Positions 11,188 through 22,008 of a stretch of 64,000 nucleotides of DNA are shown one piece after another. The translations under genes and the position numbers were made by a program. Numbering within the stretch: position 1 is the stretch's first letter; every line of letters begins with the position of its first letter. The notes below the pieces were generated by a model. The model did no database searches. It saw nothing but the letters and a program-made list of their open reading frames with translations, and was not told where the DNA came from. The DNA comes from Corylus avellana (lineage: Eukaryota > Streptophyta > Magnoliopsida > Fagales > Betulaceae), in contig NC_081543.1 of the NCBI RefSeq assembly GCF_901000735.1, positions 25,253,515 through 25,317,514 on the forward strand, in the 5' to 3' direction.

Positions 11188-12205
11188 GCGGGGGAGACCA
11201 ACTATGACCCGTTGGGTGGGAACCACAAGTGCTCACTAGCTCAAGTTCAACAGAGCCGTAGCCTGACCCAATCTCACTAGAGCGTTAATGGGAATCACTT
11301 ATTGAGTTTTTGCATAAATTCTAGTTGCAAAAAACTAAAGGTCGATCTACCTAGCTAGCTAGTGTTTTTACTCTTTGAGGTTTCTCTATGCGGCTTTTTA
11401 TCAAGAGGATCAAATGATTGTTCATTTGACCTTCGTATTTGGAAGTGCATTCTTAATGAAGGTAAACATTTCTAATATTGAGAGGTTGCATGTCAAGAGA
11501 CCGAATCGCGCCGAGTTAAATACTCAACCTTTAAACCCAACATTCTTCCGTGATTCTATAGCATTGTGAGATCTTTCATTATTCTAATTTTATTCTTTTA
11601 TATTCTATTTATTGTATTGTTAATTATGTTCAATATTATTTAGCATCAACAAAAACTTTTGCACCATCAAAATAATTTTCCAACATGCCACTCAAAAAAA
11701 TGAAAGGAAAATTAGTTAAAAGGTTTATGTATTAATTTGTTTATACATCTAATATACTGTCTTGGCTAAGCTACATTTATATATTATGCTTATGATGAGT
11801 ATGTGACTATAGAATTATGTTACAGGGAAAATGTGGTAAGTGAGGTAAGAAAATGCTAAAGATTAATTAATTATATCCAAACAATTACGGTACACACCTA
11901 CAAGGAAAATTATATGGAGGCAAATATGAAAAATATCATATTCTAATTTTCAACCATATGATGATGATGAGGATTTGTAGTCCACTGAAAGCCATAGGGA
12001 ATGATGAAGCACAAGAAAATCAAGCATACAACAATTAGAGACAATCAATCGTATTGCTAATCTAATTATGACCCACTTATTGGCTTGTTTTCTTACATCG
12101 TGCTTATAGAAAGTCTATTAGGTATATATGTCTTTTCGCTAGTATTTATGTTATGTATAGAAAGTTTATTAAGATACCAATTATTGCAGACCATATATGA
12201 AGGAA
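11188..12205. other. no gene recognised
   Basis: AT-rich sequence beyond the gypsy LTR. No open frame with recognisable domains and no clear repeat ends were seen. Confidence 0.5.
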
Positions 12206-12216
12206 CTAACATTATT

Positions 12217-12827
12217 TTTTTTTGAAACATATCATACTCATTCATTGATAAAAGTTGCGAGCCTAAAGCTCTTACAAACAGAGCAAAAAGCTCTGAAGTA
12301 AATCATAGCCGAAGCTAAAAATACAGTCATCAACAACAGACCAAATTAACCAAAACACAGCATCCGCTAACCTATGACTAAATATTAGGTTGAAAACTCA
12401 GATCTGCATCAAACAGACACCATCTAATGCATAGGTAGCGCTTATTCCTCGGCCTTGAGAGCAAAACCCCCAAGCCGATACTTATTCCTCGGCCTTGAGA
12501 GCAAAACCCACAAGCCGATACTCATCCTCCTTGACTCGAAAGCCAGGATAAATTTCACATCTACAACCCAAAGGTTTGGATCAGTAATATCGGGCAGCAA
12601 CCGGGCGCAACAAAGCAGGAGGAGAAAGCCTTATTACAAGCATAAATAAAACCATACAGGGAAATAAAGGGAACAATAAAACTAATGCAGGAAAAGAAAT
12701 TATAGCAAATAAAACCAAATACAGGGGAACTCAAAGGAAATACAAAACAGAAAAACAACAAAACAGGAAAATAAATGCGAAAAACACTCAAAGCGGGTCA
12801 CGGCAGCCGGAGGAGGCCGATCGCGAG
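12217..12827 (-). mobile_element. non-LTR retroposon with 11-bp target duplication
   Basis: 611 bp flanked by the exact direct repeat CTAACATTATT (12206-12216 and 12828-12838). The plus strand begins with a T run after the left repeat, which on the minus strand is a 3' poly(A) tail, so the element is a minus-strand retroposon. It has a GC-rich 5' end (GGCCGATCGCGAG region) and contains a 40-bp tandem duplication (12441-12480, 12481-12520). No reverse transcriptase motif is present: either a 5'-truncated LINE end or a SINE-like element. Confidence 0.8.
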
Positions 12828-12838
12828 CTAACATTATT

Positions 12839-13749
12839 GAATGTTATTTGAAGGCCTCATAAAATGACTTTTAATATGGACAATAATTTAAGGCAAAAAA
12901 ACATAAAGAATTGCTGGACTTCAGCTACATATTTCGAGTTAAAGGTATTAAACTGAAGCAGACATAAAAAATACTTATTGACTAACTAATTCGTTGGACA
13001 TTGTGACTTATTCAATCAAAACCACAAGATCAGAGAGGTACGTATAATTCCAAGTATGCAGGAAGAAAAACATTCCAAAAGAAAAAATGATCAGATCATC
13101 TCAGTTTCAGAACCTCAAAAACCTTATTGCAAACTGAAATTTGCTTATTATTTTAATTGATAATTAAAACATGCATCACCACTCAAAAAAATACAAAGAC
13201 GTGTGCATGCATGGAAACAGCAGCATCAAATGCATTTATTGTCGGGAGTAGTGTCCTGAAAGCAACCCAATGGTTGCATAACAAAAAAACTTTCGCTTCC
13301 CTTGTTCAAAAGGGTCTGCCCTTGGCCGTGTGACGCCTTCTTCATTGCTTGGAGAACTTCTGGGCTCTACTGCATTCAATTCAGCTCTGGTCATCCGACG
13401 AATTCTCATCGTTTGAACATCTTCATAGTTTTGGTCTAATTCTTCTCTACATTTCAACAAATAAGTGATGGTACCGTAAACAGACCAAGTTGAGGAGGGC
13501 GGCAATTAGGAAGAGGCAAAAGGGAATCCACCACTTATGACATTTCACAGGTGAGGTCGAGGATATTGATGAGAGGATGACTACTTGGAACACAAAATAC
13601 AAGTTGGTGAGCTGAATAGCTTTTGTTTCTAAGCGCTGGATTTTCTTTTGTTTTTTTTGTTGAAATCATGTACTTTTTCTATGTCACTTTGGACGTGCCT
13701 AGGGAGGTGAACAGCCATTGACACTTGCAGAAAAACACACAAACTCAAA
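12839..13749. other. no recognised gene; one unidentified minus-strand frame
   Basis: The minus-strand frame 13505-13236 has no ATG start (it begins at TTG after an in-frame stop) and encodes 89 residues of non-low-complexity sequence (contains MRIRRMTRAELNAVEPRSS). It could be a relic exon, but I recognise no family and see no partner exon. The rest is AT-rich without features. Confidence 0.3.
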
Positions 13750-14349
13750 AGGGTAATCTATAGAGAGCTAGCTAGCTCGCCATGGTTTATTTTTATATAC
13801 GAACATATGATTTTTTGTTTAATTCTAACAGAAAGTTCTCCACAAACTCCAGGCACGTACCAAGAAGTAACCAAAAATAAATTTGGCAAAAATCTGCAGC
13901 TACTGCCAGTCTGTTGGTGCTCCCCTTTGTGTTGGTACACTCGAGCGCAGGCTGGGTGGGATCGAGCGCAGGCGCGCTGATCCTTCAGTGATGCTACCTA
14001 CAGCGCTGGTGTGCTCAAGCTGCCGCGGGAGCTGGTCGTGCACAGGTGCACACAAAGGAACCAGGTGTTGCCTTGTGCGAGACTGCATTCGATCGCACTC
14101 GAGTCAGTGTGCGGACGATGATAGGTAGAAGCTGCAAAATAAGCCAACAAAAAAAACATAAAAAATAAATTTTGTTTGTTTGTTTTTTTTTTTTTTTTTT
14201 TTTTTTTGTTTCTATATTAGCTACAAGAATAAAAAAAACAAATTGCAAAATTTAGAATCCTAGCTATAACTAGTAGAAAGATAAAACCAATTTAGACATA
14301 AATTTGTTTTCAAAAATAAATCAATTCCCTGGCAACGGCGCCAAAAACT
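13750..14349 (-). mobile_element. leader of a truncated LTR element with tRNA-Asp-type primer site
   Basis: The plus-strand stretch 14326-14343 (TCCCTGGCAACGGCGCCA) is the complement of a tRNA-Asp primer site with one mismatch, next to the LTR starting at 14350. Leftward (downstream for the element) lies a CGATCGAGCGC cluster (13935-14105), as in the leader of element 2 at 19305-19385. No gag region follows before unrelated sequence, so only the leader of this copy survives. A 22-base T run is at about 14183-14207. Confidence 0.6.
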
Positions 14350-16891
14350 TGTTGTGAAATTTTTAATGAACTCGTAGGTACACAAATCGTTTGCAATAAA
14401 GGGTTGCAACTAAGAGGTCAATCCCACAGGGAATTGTGTTTATGAAAACAAAATTTATATCCAAACTAATTTAATCATAACCTAGTTCTGGAAGAGATTT
14501 GATTTTTTAAAATAAACAAAAATAAACTAAATAAGATAAAAATAATCAACTAAGAAAGTACTAAGGTTTTGTAATCTACACTCACCAAGTCAGAGTAACA
14601 TATTCCATGTTCATCAACATTATCCGAAGTTCTCACGATAAAAATCTTATGTATGTCTTACTATGCTTCACAAATTAACTAAACTATCAAATGTATCCAT
14701 CCATTGCACAAATCACAAAAGATATCCGGTTTAAACCAAATCATCAAATGTATCCAAAGAACAAATCACAAAAGATATCCAATTTTTTTTATAAATAAAA
14801 ATAAAAGCAATCAATTAAATAAAACTATCTCAAATCATCACATGTATTCGTAAATCACAATAGATATTTGAGAATCATCTCAATAATTGAATTGAAGTAA
14901 AACAATTGAAACATTAAAACCCATAAAATCGGATAAAATTAACTTACATGAAAGTATTGTTGTTTGATAAGTGCTAAAATATTCATATTTTCAGCCCTTA
15001 TCTTACGTGTTTTAATCCTTTGGTTGTAGTTAATTAGGTCATTTTAATTCGTTTTTGTGTTTTTAATGTTTTTACAGGCTTTTGGAAGAAAGTGAAGTAA
15101 AACTAGGTGATTTAGGCTCAAAAAAAACAGAGAAGATGGAAAAATTGGAGCTCCTTGGTACTGCGATCAATCGCAGGGTACCTGCGATCGAGCGTAATAC
15201 CAGAGAAGATACTGCACGAGCCAGGCCAGGAGCGATCGAGCGCAAGCCAAAAGAAGGATCGATCGCAGACCTGCGATCGAGCGCACACGGGTTGCGATCG
15301 AGCGCACCCATGCGCAGGAGGCATCCTAAGTGGCGGCTATAATGTCCCTATTTCCATATTAGGGTTTTTCAAACTCCAAATTGTAATAGGATTGAAACCC
15401 TACGAAATCCCTAGGGTTTACTACTTTTCCAAAGACTTCTAAAGCCTATAAATAGACTCCTAAGCCTTTAGAATAGACAGGCTTGGAGAAGGGAGAAGAA
15501 TAGGAGCTCTCAAGTCAAGTCTCAGGTTTATTCTTTCCTTTCTTTTCTTTTCTTTTATGAAGATGTTTAACATCAACTCTATGTGTAGCTAATTTACTTA
15601 GTAGGGCTAGATTGAAGCCCTAGTTATGTTAAATTAATATTTCAATATTGGCGCTTTGTGATGATCTTGTTGTGCTATTTAACTTGATTAATACCTGCTT
15701 GCATGAATTCCTCATATATGTGTGCCTCATCAACATGTGCATGTAGTATGGACTAGTTAGTTGGATCACTTTGGATGACCGAGTCCTGGGGTTAACTTAA
15801 GTAACAAAAGAATCCACACTGCGATTCTTGGGTTAATCAACATGGGGAACCGGGAGTATACACCCAAGTCCTAGGCCTTGTGTGTTTGTCGATTTTCATA
15901 GAACATATGCTTTTCTAAAGAACAACTTAGTCTATACCATGCTAAATCTTTTAGGAAAGAAAAGAGTTAGAGTATACACCCATACCTAACTCGTTGCTTA
16001 GGAAAATCTATAGCTTAAGGAGTATACACCCATGCCCTAGGTTGGAAAACATTAGATATGCATAACATGATCAAAGCATTGGCAAATTGTTATATTAGCT
16101 GAATATAATTAGTGATGGATATCAAAACCCTAATCCTTTTTAGTTTTTGTTTATCTTTTATTTTATTGAATTCAATCGTGACAATTGAATTTTATCTTTT
16201 AATTAAATAGGAATCTACTTCTAAACATAATTTACCAATCCTCGTGGGAATGATCCTGTACTTGCACCCTATACTACCATGTTGACCTTGTGCACTTGCA
16301 GGTAAAATGTACAATTATTTACCTATTAATTTAAGTAGATTTTTGCACAACATTGTTCTTCATTGGTGAGGCTTCATCCTCAACCTTAGTTGATAATTTA
16401 GCTACACATGATTATGAAAAATAAAACCTATACCTAAAGAAAAACTAAGTTAAAAGAGAAGAAAGTTACAGAATTTTGGACTTGGTCTCCAACCCCTTGT
16501 TCTTAAAGCTTAGCAGTCTATTTATAGAGGTTTCTAGGGCTTTAAACCTTAAAAACGGCGTTGGGGGCTTAGCTGGCAAACGAGTGCGCTCGATCACATG
16601 GTTAGTGTGCTTGATCCACTCATGCATACAATGTTCCTCCTGTGACACAGTGCTCGCGCGCTGATGGTTTGTCAATGGGTGCAGGTGTGCTCGATCCTAC
16701 TTCCTCGGATGGCTCCTTTTTCAGCTTTCTTCCAAACTTTGCATTTTTCACTTTAAAGGCGCAGTTTTCTTTTAGCAACCTACAAAACACTAAAAACACA
16801 AAACTAACCCAAAATATTAGATTATAATACGGCTAAAGGATTAACAAATGTAAATTAAGGGGCTCAAATATGCAATATTTGGCACTCGTCA
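14350..16891 (-). repeat. LTR of a related but different type, interrupted by a solo LTR
   Basis: Runs from TGTTGTG (14350) to GGCACTCGTCA (16891). Without the inserted solo LTR and its duplicated target it is 1149 bp. On its left is a primer binding site; on its right a polypurine tract (minus strand GTAAGTTTTGGGGTGTT). It therefore serves as 5' LTR to the left remnant and sits where the 3' LTR of the right element should be. Its first 100 bp resemble the other LTRs, but most of its body does not match 19506-20880. TATA box near 16515-16522, CGATCG-type cluster at 16580-16700. Confidence 0.7.
14965..16352 (+). mobile_element. solo LTR with 5-bp target duplication
   Basis: 1388 bp, TGATAAGTGC...GCACAACA, flanked by exact TTGTT (14960-14964 and 16353-16357). 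It is homologous to the element 1 and element 2 LTRs but in opposite orientation. Best-preserved example of the group: six near-intact CGATCG palindromes (15163-15305), TATA box CCTATAAATAGAC (near 15446), and GTATAC-type units at 15856, 15933 (CTATAC), 15972 and 16022. No internal region: the product of LTR-LTR recombination. Confidence 0.9.
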
Positions 16892-17939
16892 AACACCCCA
16901 AAACTTACAGTTTGCTAATCCCTTAGCAAAACAAAACTAAAAATAAAATGAAAGCATGAAACATAAATCCTCTTTCGTGGGAGAGACGATTGCATTTAGC
17001 ATATGCAACAAGCTTTTAAACCCCTAGGCATCTTAATGTACGAATGAAGTCTCGTGAGGGTTTAACAGAAATGATACCCACAAACATTGTAGCACTATGT
17101 TATTGAAAAGAATGAAGTTTCACACAAACAATGTTTCTTATTCATGAGCAAACTAATAAAGACAAACACCATCATCACAATCATTAGGGCATCCAAAATC
17201 AAATCACTCATAAATGGACAATTGAGACATCATATGTTCCGATAGGTGGAAAGTGAAATTAGCATACACGAGGCTTCAATTTAATCTCAAGACAAATGGT
17301 TCAGAACCTCAAAATTCATAGGAATCCCTATCAGATGAAACAACCAAGGCAAGATTTCCATTTTTTTCCTTTTTTTTTTTTTTTTTTTTTTTTTTTTGTA
17401 GGCTATGCAATACTTAGCTCCCTTAAGCTTTCTAATTGACCCATGTAACAAGTGTTAGTCCAATGACTCCCAAACCAGATGGCTTTATGTCACTAGATGT
17501 TAACATTCCTAAGGGCTTATTCACTCAAGTCAAAAAGGCTACGAAACCAAGCTAGCCATATCAACTTGAACTTCACACCTTTTTACGCAAACACTCAATG
17601 CTTAATGAGGCAAGAGGTCCGGTTACTTAGTGAGAAACTCAAAATGATCTTTCTCTTATTATTATTTTTTTTCCACTTATTGCAAGCCTTGGTTATTCAT
17701 TAATAGGTCATCCAACAAATCTGAAAATAAACATGACTAAGCTCAAACATCAAACATCACAGATTATATGCTAATTAGCTCGTGATCATTCAACTCAAAA
17801 CAAGTGAAGTCTCTTTTGCCTAAAAATAAGTCAAAGGACTCAGATTCCTAATGAAATGATCGTGTGTTCAACAATTTAACCAAGCCAAAATGAAGTGCAA
17901 ATCACAGTTACAGTTTAACTTAAACTTAACAAGAACAAA

Positions 17940-17944
<5 letters not shown>

Positions 17945-17970
<26 letters not shown>

Positions 17971-19141
17971 GAAAAAGAAATAGACAAATAAAATAAGAAG
18001 AAAACTCAAGGAGCTTTTCTATCTTGATGTCCTCAATTTGCTCATTTAGTAGCTCTAGTAGACTTCTCTCATGGCCTCTTGGTGTTTCAGGAATAAAAGC
18101 TAATGTTGAAGAAGTCTCAGTGCTCTCTTCCTTTTCCTCATGTAGTTCCTGTAGAACTTCGGTTTGCTCCCCCTTCCTCTCATCCACTTGATTTTCAATC
18201 ACTTCTTCACTCCTCAATGTGACAGCTTACTCATGATAGTAGATGCACTCTTCCTCCATGTATTGTCCATTAGGATTTGCCACCAACTGACCTTGACACC
18301 CTTCTTCTTTGAGGATATCTGATATTTGCTTGAGATGAGCCTCCATCCTTTCAAATGATTTCATGCAAGAGTTCTCCATCCTTTCAAATGATCGCTTCCT
18401 TTCCTCCCTCACATCTAACAACTCTTTAGAAACCTCAGGAGGAGGTGGTTCTTCTTGATATTGTTGATATGAATGATCATATATGGGGGATTGTCCTTCT
18501 TCCTAAGCTAATATCTTGAAAATGGATTGCAACAGACTGGGACTAAGACATGAATATGATTTACCATAGAACTATGGAGATGGCTCCTCTTCATGATAGC
18601 AAATACTCTCTTCCACCATATAATGTCCATGAAGAGTGGTAACCAACTAACTTTGGGGCTCTTCCTCTTTGAGAAAATCTGTTCTTTGTGTGCAATGGGC
18701 TTCCGTCCTGGCTATGGCGGATAGCAACCTTTGATTATAGGCCTTACTATGGCTAAGAAAAGCTCACATTGTTTCATCTAATGTAGAACTCTTCGGAGGA
18801 GGTGGTTCAGCCTAATTTTGCTGTTGTGGAGCTTATTGAGAGGAATATAAATGATTATAGAATTGCGGATATGGTTGATGTTGCAGTCCATGAAATTGTG
18901 GAGCATGATTTCCAAGAGCTTGAGCTTGCCACGATAGATTAGATTGTTGGCTCCATGACGGGTTATAAGAATAAAAATAGTTGTCGTTCCCCGGTCTAGA
19001 GAACGATGTGTTCATATGTCTAAAAGAATTGTTAGAAATTTGTTTTATTGAAAGACATTCTCTAACATGGTGATAAGGGTTATGGCAAAATGAACATAGT
19101 CCATGGGGAGTCGGAATGCCTCCCCACAAGTGTGAAATCAA
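17945..19141 (-). pseudogene. gag-like protein relic, element 2
   Basis: Segments 19141-18833, 18421-18227 and 18217-17945, broken by stops and frameshifts. Begins with a CCHC zinc knuckle (CSFCHNPYHHVREC), continues with the aromatic WSQQSNLSWQAQA stretch, then the coiled-coil module (SFERMEAHLKQISDIL) and a Glu-rich tail ending in QIEDIKIEK. Parallel to 6227-7609. Conservation of motif order in two diverged copies indicates that the ancestral element encoded this protein. Confidence 0.65.
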
Positions 19142-19481
19142 AAATAAAATAACAAAAAATTAAAATTAAAAGGAAAAATAAAAACAAAATTAAAAACAAA
19201 ACTTACGAAGATGCAGACTCAACTGACCCTGCATGAAAAAATAAAAAATAAAATAAAAAAATCAGATATGTAATTATAACAGTTTCTATGCTGCTATCCG
19301 GATGTGCAATCGATCACACCTGCTAGTGCGCTCGATCGCACTGGTGCGCTCGATCACCCTGGAATAGGCGCTCGAGCGCACCTCCGGAAGCAAAACAAGA
19401 ACTGTAGAAAAACTAGAAAAAAAATTAAAAATTAAAACAAAAATAAACCAAGAGAAAAAAATTCCAAACAAAATCAAACAA

Positions 19482-19499
19482 TCCCCGGCAACGGCTCCA
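19482..19499 (-). promoter_or_regulatory. tRNA-Asp-type primer binding site, element 2
   Basis: Plus strand TCCCCGGCAACGGCTCCA; one mismatch (T for G) from the site in element 1. Confidence 0.85.
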
Positions 19500-19505
19500 A
19501 AAACT

Positions 19506-20880
19506 TGTTGTACCAAATACTACCTAAATTAATAGATAATATTTAGTACGTTTTAACTCACAAGTGCACAAGATCAAAACAATAGTTTAGTGCAGCAAGT
19601 ACGAGATCGATCCCACGAAAATTGTTGATTTTATTTAGAATTGATTAAAATATCAACTTTGTCACAAAATTGATACTATGAAAATAAATAAAGATAAAGG
19701 TAGAGCTTTGATATCCACCACTAATCATGCTCAAATAATATAACAATATGTCAATACTCTAATCATATTATGAATACATAATGTTTGCCAACCTAAGGAT
19801 ATGGGTGTCTACTTCTTAAGCTATTGATTTTCCTAAACAACGAATTAGGTATGGGTGTCTACTCTAATTCTTTTCTTTCTTAAAGGATTTAGCATGGGTG
19901 CCTATTAAGTTGTTATTTAAGAAAGTATAAATCTGTGGAAATCGACAAATACATGAGGCATAGGGCATGGGTGTCTACTCCCTGTTTCCCATGTTGATTA
20001 ACCCAAGAACTTGAAGTGAGATTCTTTTGTTACTCTATTAAACCTAGGATTCAATCATCCAAATTGATTTAAATAAATAATCCATACCACATGCATATAA
20101 TGGTCAAACACACACATATGAGGAATTCAATAAAACAGGAATTAATCAAGTTAAGCATCACAATATAATTATCACAAAGGCGCCAATATTGAAATATTAA
20201 ATAAACATAATTAGGGCTTCAATCTAGCCCTACTAAAGTATTAGTTATACATAATTAAAATAAAGGGAAAAGAAAGAACCGAAAATCGCTCCTAGTAGTA
20301 GCCTCTAAATTCTCCTCTCCAAAGTCGTGTCTCAAGATGATCTTTCTAAGAGGCTTAGAGGTTTATTTATAGGCTTAGGAATATTCTAGAAAACCTAGAA
20401 ACCCTAGTAAAATCGTAGGGTTTAGTCCTAGTGCAACTCGGACTAGAAAAACCCTAATATGGAAAGCAATATAAGTCTAGCTGGAGCTTCTGGAATTCTC
20501 CAATGCACAGGTGCGCTCGATCGCACGGTTGCGATCGATCGTGTATCCTCTGTGTTTGATCGCAGATGTGATCGAGTCTTCTCTTGTCCGCACGAGCGCA
20601 CGCCTTGCTCTTCATGGCTAGACCTCTCTCGAAGTGCGCTCAATCGCAGGTCCCCTGCGATCCATCACACTACCATAATGCTTTTTCTTGCTTCAAACCT
20701 TCTAGCTTTTTCCCAATTTTGTCCCTTAAGCGCTATACTTCCATGAATGCTTTCTTTTCTTCCAAAAACCTATAAAACAAAGAAAATACAAAAAGAAAAT
20801 AAAATAGCATAAACTAACAAAACTAAGGAATTAACAAATATAAGTTAAGGGCTAAAATATGAATATTTTGGCACTTAACA
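19506..20880 (-). repeat. 5' LTR of gag-only element 2
   Basis: 1375 bp, TGTTGTACC...GCACTTAACA. U3 palindrome cluster 20510-20670, TATA box (CTATAAATAAACC on the minus strand) near 20370, and four array units at 19807, 19857, 19900 and 19973. Here the core reads GTCTAC in three units and GCCTAT in one, instead of GTATAC. Confidence 0.85.
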
Positions 20881-22008
20881 CATAAGAGGACGGTTGAACC
20901 AAATGAGGTTCTACCTAAAACTCTCTGAGCGGACGTACGGCCACAAACCCAGACATACGATCAGGAGTGTTCTAGGGAATGCCACTTTGGCCAGTCTCTC
21001 AATAACCTCTATTTTCATGTTCTAGGTTCGTTTTAGTTGTATTTAGAACTTATGATAGGTCTTTTCTCAGTATTTGAGATTATGGAACCTCAAGGGAATT
21101 TTACGGAGGAACCTTATGACCCAGGTGAGTACAAACTCACATGGATGCTTGTTGTTACTTTTCCCGCATTGCACGTCAATTTTATATATATCAAACATGC
21201 ATATTTTGCAACTCTCATGAAATACATTTTGCACTGTGAACTCTCTTTTGTGAAAACGTATGTTGATTAATAAGATAATGATGAGGCTTGTAAAACTATG
21301 CATGTAAAAGACTGATAAGATTAATTACATCGTATGACATGGTACACCGGTATGTGAGGGATAACGGCCATGGGCTTACCATACAGGTTAACTTTATGGT
21401 CAAATGTTTGTGTGTGGGCTTTGGATCCAATGGTTTCGTGACCAAGGCACAGCCATTCCCTAATGGGTGGTCACTATAGGACGGACATCATTAGTGGTGT
21501 AGGCCACCCGAGGTCGGACTCGGTCGTGCCACTAATGTTATATATGGTAACGTACAATATCCGGGGCATCGGTGTTGTATTATAGGTCCTTCAGGACAGC
21601 GCCAACCCTGCTGAGAATGGGTAATATCTCGAGTAGACCATACAATTGAACTATTATTGTTACTCATGATTATAAGCATATATTATATGTATATCACATT
21701 CATGATAAACTTTTATCTCATAATGTTGCATGTGCTTTATAAACAACTGAGTTTACTATTTAATGACGGGTACATCATGTGCATTTATACTCACTAAGTC
21801 GTCGGACTTATCCTTGTATTATTTTCCTTTTTTTCTCAATATGTACAACTATGCTGTTATGGATAGTTAGCAGAGATGGATACCGCGAAACATCCAGTTA
21901 CCTTAGAGGATTCGACCCGGGAGATGCTTGAGGGCTTATTGCGAGCTTAGGCGAGCGCTCATGGTAACTAGTACTTATGAGTTGTGTTGTAGACTTAAAG
22001 CTTTTATG
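20881..22008 (-). mobile_element. gypsy-type LTR body, left part (split by hAT)
   Basis: No gene. This stretch and 27265-27525 were contiguous before the hAT element inserted, shown by the target duplication CTTTTATG at 22001-22008 and 27265-27272. On the minus strand the joined unit starts TGTAATGCCCC (27525; TGTAACGCCCC in copy A1), a common plant gypsy LTR start. Its other end is not identified. Confidence 0.5.

Larger units (their letters stand above)
16892..19505 (-). mobile_element. internal region of gag-only element 2
   Basis: Minus-strand internal region from the primer site at 19482-19499 to the polypurine tract at 16892. Homologous along its length to element 1 (shared stretches include TCTTTCGTGGGA near the 3' end). 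It contains a degenerate gag-like frame and long A/T homopolymers (17370-17397, 17945-17970). No pol domains. CGATCG-type cluster in the leader (19305-19385). Confidence 0.8.

Noticed and set aside
13236..13505. 89-codon minus-strand frame as a gene
   Set aside because: No ATG, a stop directly upstream, no recognised family and no partner exons; kept only as a low-confidence note.
15163..15305. Regularly spaced palindromes as a CRISPR-like array
   Set aside because: Spacing is irregular, units vary, the context is an LTR upstream of a TATA box, and this is a plant nuclear genome.
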